Source of the DNA: Limonium bicolor
Taxonomy: Eukaryota; Streptophyta; Magnoliopsida; Caryophyllales; Plumbaginaceae
DNA: 64,000 nucleotides
Assembly: GCA_023374045.1 (NCBI GenBank)
Contig: CM041776.1
Coordinates: 42,662,171 to 42,726,170, forward strand
Direction of reading: 5' to 3'
The notes below the pieces were generated by a model. The model did not search any database, was not told where the DNA came from, and saw nothing but the letters and a program-made list of their open reading frames with translations. The number at the start of each line of letters is the position of its first letter. Position 1 is the first letter of the stretch. The translations under genes and the position numbers were made by a program. Shown here one piece after another: positions 47,540 through 57,336 of the stretch.

Positions 47540-48720
47540 AACGTGAAAGCAATGATCCTTCTCTTAGCATAACCACATTTTCAGTAGATCATGGAGAACT
47601 AGTTTGTAGCAGAAACACTCATGATTTTAAGTTCAGGCAGTAAACTGATAATGATTTTAAGTTCTGGTCAAACATTTCTAAGGAAAAACAGGCAACAAGC
47701 ATTCGAAAATATGTACTATACTCATGGCACTAAAGAAATCAGAACATACATGTGCAGAGCCTAGCCAAAAAACACATTTCTTCATGGACGTTTTTTGAAC
47801 TCAGAAAAAGAGCGATGTTGTTGATATCATAGATCATCGATTGGTCGAATCTCAACCCTCCACTAGATCAATTCCCACCACTTTGATCTTACTTATCTAT
47901 CTACAACTGGTTAACTAACTAATTTTTTCCGTTTATAAAATTAACAGATGAAGGTGTTCTGGTATTCGACTACATTCAATCTGGAAATTTACAAGACATC
48001 CTCCACACGATAGTGCCTAAAAGAACATTCCCCTCTGATGAAAAACTAGAATGTCAATAGCTTACAACCTCGCCAAATCACACCACTATCTCCACGAAGA
48101 ATGCTCGCCACACATAGCCCATGGAGACATATATACAAATATTATACGCCGAGTCTTAGACCCACTGCTGCTGAGATTGGTCAAGTTATGAGGGAGAATA
48201 ATATTGCACCCGTTCAATCCAAAACTGCAGATTCTTCAAAACTACACATATATACAGATATCATACACACGCGAGATGAATTTGATACTGATGGATGCAT
48301 TGATTGGTACCCCCATTATTGATATAAACCAAAACTGCAGACTCTTCAAAATTAGGGTTCTAGCTACCGGGAGAGACTAAAAATCATTTGAACCGACAAG
48401 ATAGGGGAACAAATTAGAGTGACCGGAAGAGTGTATTAAAGACTTACTTGTTCTCCTTCTTCAATCAACAGCAAAAGAGAGCAGTTTCTTCAGGTTCAGA
48501 GTCGCACAGGAGAAGTTTCTTCAAGTCCAACAGGGGAGAAGCGTCTTTAGATTCTACAAGCTACAACACCGGAGAGCGGAATTTGTGAATTCGCACAAGA
48601 AAGCAGATCGATGAGCCCAGAAATGGACAGAAGAATTAAGCGGGGAAGAAGAAGCGGGGAAGGAGAAATTAAGGGAAACTTTGATGCCTGTATATTGTGA
48701 ATATCGTAGATACATTAAGC
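47540..48720. other. Interior of the gene-carrying CACTA, upstream side
   Basis: No protein recognised. The plus-strand open frame at 48101-48322 is not supported. CT/GA-rich sequence at 48440-48660 would read as a leader for the minus-strand fragments. Confidence 0.35.
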
Positions 48721-48724
48721 GGAG

Positions 48725-49640
48725 AGCAGAATTTTAGAATAGGGATTACCAACGGGAAATCCCGTAGGTAAAAATAAAACTAAACGACCGCGTTTTACTA
48801 CTTTCTTTCTTTTGTTGGCTTGGCCTTAGTATGCAGGCATTAGAAGTGTTAAATGCAGTCTTTTTTACCTACGGGAGCAGTCCGTGGGTAAATACCTACG
48901 GGATATTCCGTGGGTAAAAATAGTCTTAGTATACAGCTACTTGTCGAAAACGTCATATTCTGGTTTGATATTTTACCTACGGAATGCGTCCGTGGGTAAA
49001 TACCTACGGGAGTTTCCGTGGGTAAAAGTGACCTTAGTATATAGGTTATTTATATGCTTACATAAACTGTCGTTTTGTAGTAAAATTACCTACGGAAAAT
49101 TCCGTGGGTAATTACCTACGGAACGTTCCGTGGGTAAAAGTAGCCTTAGTATGTAATAATTACCTACGGAAAAAGTCCGTGGGTAAATAGCTACGGGATA
49201 TTCCGTGGGTAAAAGTACCCTTAGTATAGCTACTTATCTAGGCGTAAACGCAGGTGTTTTATTTTAATATTTTACCTACGGAATCAGTCCGTGGGTAATT
49301 TATTTGGTTAAATATTTTAGAACACACATTACCTACGGAAAATACCGTGGGTAAATCTTGTATCTAAGTTTACCTACGGAAACATCCCGTGGGTATCTAT
49401 TGCCGCCAGTTTACCCACGGAAATAGTCCGTAGGTATTTTTCGCGCCACTTGGTATTGAGTCCCTGCGTGACCGCCCACGCCATTTACCTACGGAATTGT
49501 CCGTGGGTATAAATTTCCGTGGGTAATCCGTAGGTATTATGTTGGTATACTCTTCCTTGATTTTTCCGTAGGTAAACCGTGGGTATTTACCTATGATTTC
49601 GGTCCCGTGGGTAATTTTCCGTGGGTAAACAGCAACTTTT
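48725..49640. repeat. Right subterminal palindromic repeats of the gene-carrying CACTA
   Basis: About 25 units of the type TTACCTACGGAA-N2-6-TTCCGTGGGTAA, many complete palindromes, at intervals of 30-70 bp up to the terminus. The 75-aa open frame at 48884-49111 is made of these repeats. Confidence 0.9.
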
Positions 49641-51536
49641 TAGTAGTCTTAACCTATAGTTTTCTATTTTTACAATTTTGACACAAAACTTTATAAAATG
49701 TTATAATTTTATTAAATTCATTTAAAAACCCTAAGTTCCTCTAAATTAAGCCCACGACTTATTATTTAGCTATTAATTACCATTTTGCCCCAAACTTAAA
49801 TATATAAGCATAAATTAAACTAAATAAGCTTGTAAACTTAAATTAAAATGGCCTAATGACATGGCCTTATTACAACCTTGCTTAATAACATAAAATTACA
49901 TATAAATGTCTCAAATAACACAATTAACTCACGGCCTCACCATGGTTAATATATTTTTCCACATAATGTCATAATTTGACCATTATGTTAATTAAATCAC
50001 TTAAATGACTAGCTTAATTTATCTTAGTCATTTTTTTCCATTATTAGGTTATAAATAACCCATATATTATATAACACTCTCGACACATATTTATATATGC
50101 TAAGAATTACATAAAATCATAAGTTTAAGGTGTTTATACCTTGATAAATTCTTGTATGAGCTCCGCACCTTGGAGTAAAATTCACCAAAATATTTAGACA
50201 TGTTTAATACACCAAAACAAGATATAGTTATACTGCAAGCTTGAGCTTAACCATAAAGAACAATTAACGTAAGATTTAAGGCAAAATCACCTTAAAAATG
50301 CTTGGAAGGTTCCTTATGAATTCGGCCTGGTTTAGACACACCACAAGGTGTTAAATTCACTATATAAACATAAGGAACACTTAGACAACAACAAGCTGCT
50401 GTGGTAATAGGTTTTACCTTGGAAAAATGCCTAAAAGAAGAGTATTTCCTTTGGATTTCGGTCACCCTTGCTCCAAATGGTTAACCAACTGATTGAACAT
50501 GTAAATATGAATATTATGAGTCTATAAACTCACAAAAATCAGAAAAAGAAAACCGGATGCAAAGTGTAGAACCTTAAGGTATGTTTTTACCTTAAAATGT
50601 AGATTTGGAGTTCCTTGGTCCCCAAACTGAGTTCATTCGAGTTTAGCTCTTGTTCTAACCTTATAACACTGAGAATAAGCCATAGGAAAAGATAAGCCAC
50701 GAAATCCAAGTGTTGGTAGTGAAAGAATGAAGAAAAAGGGCTAAAAATGACCTTAAATCATTACCTTAGGAGCTTATTGGATTGAATTGTCTTCTTAACT
50801 GAAGAACACAGCTTGGGAGAGTCCAAGAACTCAGATGCCACATTTGGAATGGAGCAAGAGGCAATAGAGAGTGAGATTTGGTGTTTAAAGGCTTAAAATG
50901 ATATAATAAGGAATAGTACTTGGTGATTCATCACATTAGGTGTCCAAACTGAATTATTGCTGTTGTGTGTTGTCCTCCCTTCCTTATGCTTTCCGACACC
51001 CATTAGATAGGGCTGGTCAATTCGTTGACCAATGGTCAAACTTGGTCAATGTGCTTAAAAATGGCACTATTTGGGTACTATTCACAATAAACTGTCAGTT
51101 TTGGATTTTTATTTTCAAACTTGGATTTAGACTTTAAAATATAGTCTATCATGTCCAATAAATGATTTAAATGATATACTCAAGTCTTTAAAATGACAAA
51201 AAGTCACTATCTTAGAGCTCATACAAAAACGTGCGTTAAGGTGATTTCAGGGCACTTTTTGTGTCACCGTGTGTTTCTGAGCTTAGTTTTCTTTGAGAAT
51301 AGTTTTGTTGTGTTCCTTACTTCATTACAATGTTTAGGAATCCACTTTGGATCCTATTTGAGGTCATACAATCTTCATGGTGTCTTAAAGCACATTTTTG
51401 GCCTTACCGATCTTAAAGCATGTTTTGCCTTGTTGAGATCTTTTAAATTGTTCCCCAATAGTGTTAAGATGTTTAATAACCATCTTTAATCATTTGTATG
51501 TCATTTAATTGAGTTTTTAAGGTTAGGGGTATTTCA

Positions 51537-51549
51537 GTCTACCCCCCTT
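51537..51549 (-). other. Polypurine tract of copy A
   Basis: The minus strand reads AAGGGGGGTAGAC directly before the LTR start TGAAATACCCC. The same sequence lies at 62000-62012 for copy B. Confidence 0.75.
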
Positions 51550-51948
51550 AAAAAGGCTTCGTCCCGAAGTCCTTACTCAACTACAATTCACCTAAGGAAT
51601 CAAGTTCCACTAAGTACTCAAACAGACCATCGCTAGGGAGTAACTCCCACTAGGTTCAAACCTAGCATATATGTATCAAGATTGATACAGCACATAACAA
51701 ATAACTGAACTCATGGTATAACTCATTGTAACATAGCACTAGACAAGGTGCACATCCAACCATCAACAAAAGTACTCAGCGGTACTATATATATTTATTC
51801 TCAACCGGTGCACTAAGGCACATACATAAAATGTATCAAACATACAATCATCCAACAACCATGTATGACGCAGCATACCACCAAAACACACCACAAAAAT
51901 AAGACCTAGTGCATAACATATGCGCAAGCCAAGTGGTGTCTACCCCCC
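51550..51948 (-). other. 3' untranslated part of copy A
   Basis: Between the chromodomain stop and the polypurine tract. Nearly identical to 62013-62368 in copy B. No coding. Confidence 0.6.
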
Positions 51949-52476
51949 TTAAAAAGGGTTTGACCAATAACCCGTATAAGTATCACAGCTACTACTCGAA
52001 GAGTCTGGGTACTTTGCTCTCATGGAGTCCTCTAACTCCCAAGTAGCCTCCTCCACCTCATGGTTCGACCAGAGAACATTGACCATGCTAACGGTCTTGT
52101 TCCTAGTCTGCCTCGTCTTCGTATCGAGAATGCGGAGTGGTACTTCCTCATATCGTAAAGCGGGGTCCAACTCTAAAGTCTCTGGTTGCAAAACGTGCGA
52201 GGGATGGGGCACATACCTCTTCAACTGAGAAACGTGAAAGACGTTGTGCACCCTCCCGAGCTCAGCTGGCAAATCCAGCCTGTAGGCTAATGGGCCCACT
52301 CGCTCCCTAATCGCATAAGGTCCAACATACTTTGGGCTCAACTTGCCCTTCTGTCCAAACCGGAAAATCCCCTTCATGGGTGACACTCTGAGGAAAACCA
52401 TGTCGTCGGTAGTGAACTCAATGTCCCTCCTCTTGGTGTCTGCATATGACTTCTGCCGGTCCTGAGCTGCGCTCAT
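51949..52476 (-). CDS. Integrase C-terminal region with chromodomain, copy A
   Basis: 175 open residues from MSAAQDRQKSYADTKRRDIE. The linker region with KLSPKYVGPYAIRERVGPLA and VHNVFHVSQLKRYVP is the conserved end of the chromovirus integrase. From about residue 115 comes the chromodomain, with LDTKTRQTRNKTVSMVNVLW and NHEVEEATWELEDSMRAKYP, complete including the C-terminal helix. In chromoviruses this module guides insertion to marked chromatin. It is part of the pol polyprotein and separated from the upstream integrase by a frame break at about 52558. Confidence 0.85.
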   Translation of the reverse strand: MSAAQDRQKSYADTKRRDIEFTTDDMVFLRVSPMKGIFRFGQKGKLSPKYVGPYAIRERVGPLAYRLDLPAELGRVHNVFHVSQLKRYVPHPSHVLQPETLELDPALRYEEVPLRILDTKTRQTRNKTVSMVNVLWSNHEVEEATWELEDSMRAKYPDSSSSSCDTYTGYWSNPF

Positions 52477-52557
52477 GTTTCTACGGATCGGTAGGACATC
52501 CTCCTTAACCTGCTCTAGGTATTTAGGTCCTAGAAGCGTATTCTCGTTGGCCTCATC

Positions 52558-53550
52558 CTAGCATAAGGGGGTCCTACACGGTCTACCGTATAGTGCCTGA
52601 AACGGTGGCATCTGTATCGAGGAGTGGTAACTGTTGTTGTAGGCGAACTCTATCAAATGTAGGCGCTCTAACCAACTCCCCTGAAAGTCTAAGGCACATG
52701 CTCTCAGCATGTCCTCCAGTGTCTGGATGGTCCTCTCACTCTGACCGTCGGTCTGTGGATGGAACGCCGTACTAAGCTTCAGCTTCGTACCTAAGGCTTC
52801 CTGAACCTGTCCCCAGAATCTGGACAAAAAATCGAGGGTCCCTATCAGAAACAATAGTCTTTGGCACACAATGGTGCCGGATCACACCTCCTTCTGGAAC
52901 AAGTCCGCTAACTAGGGACCTTCCAGGTATCCTTTATCGCAACAAACTTTGCCACCTTAGTCAAAGCGGTCCACAATGGACACTATCGTGTTCAGTCCCT
53001 CCCTTAGTCGGTGGGAGACCGACAACGAAATCCATAGGATTGTCCTTGAACTTCCAGCACGGAAAGGCTAGACTGCACTAAACCTCCTGGTCTCCTATGC
53101 TCAAACCTTAACCTCTGACAGGTCAAGCATCTAGCAACATACTCAGCTACCATCCTTCTTCATCCCACTCCACCAGAATGGACCTATATGTCCTTGTAAC
53201 ACTTAGAGGAAACCTGGGGTGGATAAGGACGAGCTATGAGCTTCCTGGAGTATCTTCTCCTTCATCAGAGACGACTCCGGATACACCAACCACCATTCAA
53301 CCGAATCATTCCATCATCACTAGTTCGAAGTCATACTCAAACTCTCGAAACAACCATCCAACATCTTTAGCCTGCTACTCTGCATGCATGCTCACTCTCC
53401 TGTGCAGCTGTATCTCGTCGATCATGCTGCTGTTTGCTAATAACGTGAACAAGGAATGAGCTCTGCGGCTCAGGGGTCAGCTACCACTTAGCCTTGCCCT
53501 CCTTATACCTAAGCGTCTATATCGAGTCCTTCAAGAACTCGACCCACCTT
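52558..53550 (-). pseudogene. Integrase core and zinc-binding region, copy A, frameshifted
   Basis: The open part 52869-52558 carries the [20 protein letters not shown] and [19 protein letters not shown] segments (the catalytic Glu lies in QSER). Upstream, 52860-53550 is colinear with the intact copy B integrase but carries many one- and two-base indels, so the zinc finger and first two catalytic Asp residues are in broken frames. See the finding on indel density: part of this may be assembly error. Confidence 0.8.
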
Positions 53551-53562
53551 CTCGTCTCATGT

Positions 53563-53763
53563 TTAGCTCCTTCTGAGAGAAAAGATGCTGTAAACTCTTG
53601 TGATCAGAGTAGATGGTGTCACGACACCGTAGAGATAGTGTCGCCAGATCTTCAAAGCGAAGACTACTGCGCCTAACTTGAGGTCGTGTGTGGGGTAATT
53701 CACCTCATGCTTCTTTAGCTGCCGGAAGCGTAAGCAACTACATTCCCATGCTGCAAAGCACAC
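53563..53763 (-). pseudogene. RNase H fragment, copy A
   Basis: A 66-residue stretch contains [20 protein letters not shown] and [13 protein letters not shown], a conserved part of the Ty3/gypsy RNase H domain. Its ends are frameshifted. Confidence 0.75.
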
Positions 53764-53855
53764 AGCCTAGACCGGTTCCAGAGGCATCACAGTATACCTC
53801 GAACCCATCGTGCCCTCAGGAATAGTAAGAATGGGTGCCGATGTAAGGAGATCCT

Positions 53856-54345
53856 TCAGTGTCTGAAAGGACTGGTCGCACTCTTCAGTCCATAGAACTG
53901 GGTCTCCATCTTCATGAGATTAGTCAACGGTTTGGCCTCCTTGGAAATCCTTAACAACCTTCTATAGTAACCGGCCAAACCCAAAAAGCTGCGGACGTCT
54001 GTAACTGTCTTTGGCCTTGGCCAACTCTTTACTGCCTCAATCTTTGCAGGGTCTACAGATATCCCGTATGCTGATATGATGTGTCCTAGAAATGACACGC
54101 TGTCCAGCCAGAACTCACACTTCGAGAGCTTGGCATACAGCTGGTTCTGTCTCATGATAGTCAAAACCTGTCTTAAGTGTAACTCATGATCCTCTCTGGT
54201 CCTGGAATAGATCAGAATATCGTCGATGAAGACCACAACTGAACTATCAAGCTGTTCTCTGAAGAGACGGTTCATCAAATCCATGAATATAGCTGGTGCA
54301 TTCGTCAACCCGAATGACATAACGGTGAACTCGTAGTGTCCATAC
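53856..54345 (-). pseudogene. Reverse transcriptase palm/thumb, copy A, N-terminus deleted
   Basis: It contains [20 protein letters not shown], then [14 protein letters not shown] with the catalytic Asp pair (about 54225), [14 protein letters not shown] and [14 protein letters not shown]. The fingers and first catalytic Asp are missing because an internal deletion joins the protease directly to this point near 54345. It is therefore non-functional. Confidence 0.85.
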
Positions 54346-54618
54346 CGTGTCCTGAAAGCTGTTCGGGGGCAACCCCCAACTTCTTAGCGAATGTCGAGGA
54401 AACAAAAGAATGAGAAGCCCCTGAGTCGAACAACACGGAAGCACTAACACCATCAACAGGAAAGGTACCTGAGATCAACTCGCGTATAAGCATCGAGTCC
54501 TAATAAATCACTAATTTACTGTCTGTTGTAACTGGCATATCTGTGATGACATTACCGGACTCCTTGGCTTGCGCCATATCTAAGATGCAGATGGTACCCT
54601 CCTTTCTATCTCTGTGGC
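54345..54618 (-). pseudogene. Retropepsin-type protease exon, copy A, truncated
   Basis: It begins after an acceptor TTCAG at 54619 with HRDRKEGTICILDMAQAKES. It then has a short stop-containing stretch (TAG at about 54501-54499) that could itself be an unspliced 87-base intron ending TGATCTCAG. After that come GTFPVDGVSASVLFDSGASH and [13 protein letters not shown]. The DSG active-site triplet is present. The end of the protease is lost in the deletion joined to RT. Confidence 0.65.
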
Positions 54619-55587
54619 CTGAAGTTATGATTAACGGTATCAACAAACTGAACACACATAAACTTGTTTGTACAAAAACTCTTATTTCATTCATCCACTG
54701 TATTCTACAGATTACACACTTAGCTACTGCTATTACATCAGTACTGTCTGAAAGTCAAATTTAAACGGCCGGGTCGGATGTGGGTATTATTCACTAAAGC
54801 TGGTGGGGCGGTATTGAGCTTAATGCTCTTAATACCATGGTAAACAAGCCTAGACTCTCCACCAAATACCAACACATCCCCAGACTTGAGGATGATCTTG
54901 CTTGCTAGATCCATCCTCTTCTGGTCTCCAAATAAGAACTCAGCATCATCGCCGATGGAGAATGACACAACCGGTATTCCTCTGGTGATGGACTCAGTCG
55001 TCTCATCGCTGTCCTGGTGCATCCCAAGCTTACCTCCCTGCTCGTAGTAGTTGATGATGCAAACGTCAGGTGTCATGTCGGGTAATGGATAGGTCTCACA
55101 CTCTTGAGCAATATCCATTGCATTACTCACCAAGTTTAGGAAACTCTCAGGTATCCTAGGTATTGATACGCCATCTACCATCCTCACCTCGATAAACCCT
55201 AGCTTGTGGATCCCAATATTTTCCTAAGCACATCATGTGCAGTTTCATTCTAGAACCATTATTAAATACAGGGGTATAAAATCCTCCTATGCCCTTACCC
55301 AAAGCTCTACACTCATTGACTATGGCGATTTGCTCATCTAGGGTTAGGAATTCTTTGAGAAGTATCATGCCCGGTCTGACTACATGACACAACTCGCCAG
55401 GGTACTCCCGTCTTTCCTCCACGGGTCTAGGTGATCTCTGTCTCGTAAGTGTGGGATAGCAGATATCGAAGTCTCCTAGGGTAAGTCGTATACCTATAGC
55501 CGTAATTAAAACACACATTCATGCTAAGGTAAAGCTTTTAACACCTGATCATGCTTTCATACAATGATTAAGGTTTCAAATACTTAC
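54619..55587 (-). other. Gag-pol intron 4 (969 bp) containing the AlkB exon
   Basis: Donor GATGAAA|GTAAGTATT and acceptor ATAACTTCAG|GC. The split codon A|GC restores the frame into the protease exon. The internal acceptor GGCTATAG|GT at 55493 is also in phase (A|GT), so one donor serves two alternative acceptors. Confidence 0.6.
54738..55493 (-). CDS. AlkB-family Fe(II)/2-oxoglutarate dioxygenase exon inside a retrotransposon
   Basis: The region lies within the gag-pol intron of copy A. The N-terminal part (GDFDICYPT, ELCHVVRPGMILLKEFLTLD, GGFYTPVFNNG, LHMMCLGKYWDPQARVYR) and C-terminal part (PDVCIINYYEQGGKLGMHQD, VVSFSIGDDAEFLFGDQ, KSGDVLVFGGESRLVYHGIK, RPGRLNLTFRQY then stop) match plant ALKBH1-type proteins from end to end. 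The HxD (HQD) pair, the distal His (YHG) and the R-x5-R 2OG-binding arginines (RPGRLNLTFR) are all kept. One frameshift lies near 55187. The exon starts after ATAG and its phase fits the gag donor at 55588, giving a potential Gag-AlkB protein. Family members repair or demethylate nucleic acid. Use by the retroelement is inferred. Confidence 0.8.
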
Positions 55588-57108
55588 TTTCATCGCGCTG
55601 GGTACTAGTGCCAGCGCCCGAAGCTCCCGCTGCGTTCAGCACACGGTTGCCCGGCGGGTTCCTCTGGTTCTGCTGCTGAGGCTGCTGCTGCTGCTGTCCC
55701 TTCTGGGCCTGGGGCGCCGGCCCCTTCTGGCCACCTCGAGCTCCACCTCCTCCAGTAGGTGCGCTCTGAGTCCCCTTCGGCGGGCGGTACGCTCGGCTCT
55801 CCGGATTCGAGAAGCACTCGAACGACCTATGGCCCTTCTTCCCGCAGTGGTGACAGTCTACAGCCTGCCCGTGGCAGTCAGCACCCGGATGATCCTTCCC
55901 ACAGCGCTTGCAGTGAAAGTGGCGCTGGGGTACAGTACCTATTATCACACAACAATCTGATCAATTCAAGGTCGGTAATGGTTAGTGTAGTACATCACTC
56001 ATTCTCAAGGTTAGATCGCTTACCCTTAGGGGGTGCGATCTAAGAGGCTGGACATCGCATGTAGGCCCGGTCAGCAACGGGACCTTCTCTTTGCCCTTCT
56101 GGCTGGCCTGCTCCTTCTTCTTCTCCCTCCAGGAGAACTTTTTCTTCCTGAGATCGTCAAAGTATTAGGAATAGCAGGTATGAAAGCAGGCAGCAAGTAA
56201 GTAATTTAAATGAATTAAATAACTTAAAGCGGTTCTTACTTCCAGCTCTTACTGCCTCCGCTTCCAGCCACCTCCTCTGACTCCTTCTCGGGGGCCTTTC
56301 GCTTCTGCCCTTGGTTGTCCCCCCGGCTGTTCACCAACAGCTCGGTCCGAGAAGTGGCATCGTAGCATTCCTACAATGCATCAATAAGTTCCCCGAACTT
56401 GTAACAAAACAAACTGAGTAATAGATATAATTTGTCAACTAATTTACCTGGACCGTATGGTGTAAACCAGCACCCATGGCGGCCTTGATAGTATACTTCA
56501 GCCTGCTTCTAAACTTTTCCACCTTAACGGTGTCAGAATAAACTACTCCAGGGATGAACTCCAGCAGTCCTATAAATTTGGAGTAGTACTGGTCTACAGT
56601 CTTACCACCTTGCCTCAAATCCTCAAATTCCTCCCGCTTCCTCTGCTTCAGATGAGCAGGGTAGTACTTCTGTCTCAACAACTCAATGAAATCTGTCCAA
56701 CCAAATCCCTCAATAGCCGTGTGATGTGCCTTCACGGACCTCCACCAAATACTGGCGGCGTCCCTCAGGTGGAAAGCAGCTATACCAACTCTGTGCTCAG
56801 GCACCTGATGGCCTCGAAAGCCTTCTCATGCTCGATGATGAATCTCTCCAGGGTGGTGGGGTCAGCTTCCCCATCACATGTAGGTACTTGGTGTCAGCCA
56901 CGCTCTTGAGCCAGTTTTGCCCTCTAGGTGCGGGTAAGGGTGGGACTACGGGCGGTGCTCCGATCTGGACACCTCCCATCAAAGCTAACTGAGCAAAGAC
57001 GGCTGCTACCGCCTCGGCTACGCCTGCGACATTGGGCTCAGGAGGTCCTCCTCCAGCCCCGCCGCCTCCACCTCTTCCCCTGCCTGCCGAACGTCTACCG
57101 GAAGACAT
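55588..57108 (-). CDS. Gag of copy A, four exons, with two CCHC zinc knuckles
   Basis: Exons are 57108-56448, 56370-56240, 56147-56024 and 55924-55588. The introns of 77, 92 and 99 bp have GT-AG ends and preserve the frame. The N-terminus is Gly/Arg-rich (MSSGRRSAGRGRGGGG), followed by the Retrotrans_gag core (AAFHLRDAASIWWRSVKAHH, KYYPAHLKQRKREEFEDLRQ, VDQYYSKFIGLLEF), then a basic linker (KKKKFSWREKKKEQ). Two knuckles follow, CKRCGKDHPGADC (one residue short) and CHHCGKKGHRSFEC (CX2CX4HX4C), and then a Q/G/P-rich tail. Two one-base deletions, in a G run at 56869-56872 and in a C run near 56800, shift exon 1. The start codon is the first Met after the leader. Gag forms the particle that packages the RNA. 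Confidence 0.75.
55925..56023 (-). other. Gag intron 3 (99 bp)
   Basis: Donor AAGG|GTAAGCGATC and acceptor TACCCCAG|CGC, phase 0, joining a basic linker to the first zinc knuckle. Confidence 0.65.
56148..56239 (-). other. Gag intron 2 (92 bp)
   Basis: Donor GAA|GTAAGAACC and acceptor GATCTCAG|G. A lysine codon is split and restored as AA|G. Confidence 0.65.
56371..56447 (-). other. Gag intron 1 (77 bp)
   Basis: Donor CAG|GTAAATTAG and acceptor GCATTGTAG|G, phase 0 on both sides. In-frame stops are present if it is left unspliced. Confidence 0.65.
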
Positions 57109-57320
57109 CTGAAGAATTCAGAATCAAAAGTTAACATTCGGTATAAATACCGTACTTTTCTCAACTATAAGTTCACATAGCCCTTAAAAGGCATAAGAAA
57201 CATTGTCCCCGACAATTTCCTAACTTAAATAGTTCACAACTTCCTTATTGGTACTGGTGTATGTATAACCTAAGCTCACGGTACTTAAACTACTATCTCT
57301 TGTAATCAGAGCGGTACTCC

Positions 57321-57332
57321 GCTCTGATACCA
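57321..57332 (-). other. Primer-binding site of copy A
   Basis: The minus strand reads TGGTATCAGAGC, complementary to the 3' end of initiator tRNA-Met, four bases inside the LTR end GGGGTGTTACA. Confidence 0.9.
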
Positions 57333-57336
57333 CTTT

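Larger units (their letters stand above)
43625..49648. mobile_element. Non-autonomous CACTA element carrying host gene fragments, 6.0 kb
   Basis: Inserted in an LTR whose intact sequence is seen at 60111-60120. Ends are TACTAGAAAAAACGG and, inverted, GACTACTAAAAAGTTGC, CACTA-like ends with changed first bases. The flanks duplicate TTA (43622-43624 and 49649-49651), or CTTAA if the edges are set one base further in. Palindromic repeats with CCTACGGAA / TTCCGTGGGTAA fill both subterminal zones. No transposase is encoded. The interior (44100-48700) contains exon-like pieces of host genes on the minus strand, so it is a gene-capturing (Pack-CACTA-like) copy. It inserted after the Tekay-like element. 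Confidence 0.85.
43515..51536 (-). repeat. 3' LTR of copy A, truncated and split by a CACTA element
   Basis: Real LTR sequence is 43515-43624 plus 49652-51536. It matches the shared LTR at 60000-61999 almost base for base and ends GGGGTATTTCA at 51536. The other 2.7 kb of the LTR (equivalent to 57337-60000) is absent. Confidence 0.85.

Noticed and set aside
51193..51489. 98-aa open frame in the LTR, repeated at 61704-61952
   Set aside because: It lies in LTR sequence on the strand opposite to the element, is conserved only because the LTRs are nearly identical, and has no family resemblance.
54738..55493. AlkB exon as an integrated plant RNA virus fragment
   Set aside because: The N-terminal FDIC and CLGK motifs and the GRLNLTFRQY ending match host ALKBH1-type proteins over the full domain. 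No viral replicase sequence adjoins it.
54738..55493. AlkB exon as a host gene standing alone on this locus
   Set aside because: It has no promoter or 5' exons of its own. It lies between gag and protease of one retroelement on the same strand and in phase with the gag donor. A later insertion remains possible but no duplication was seen around it.
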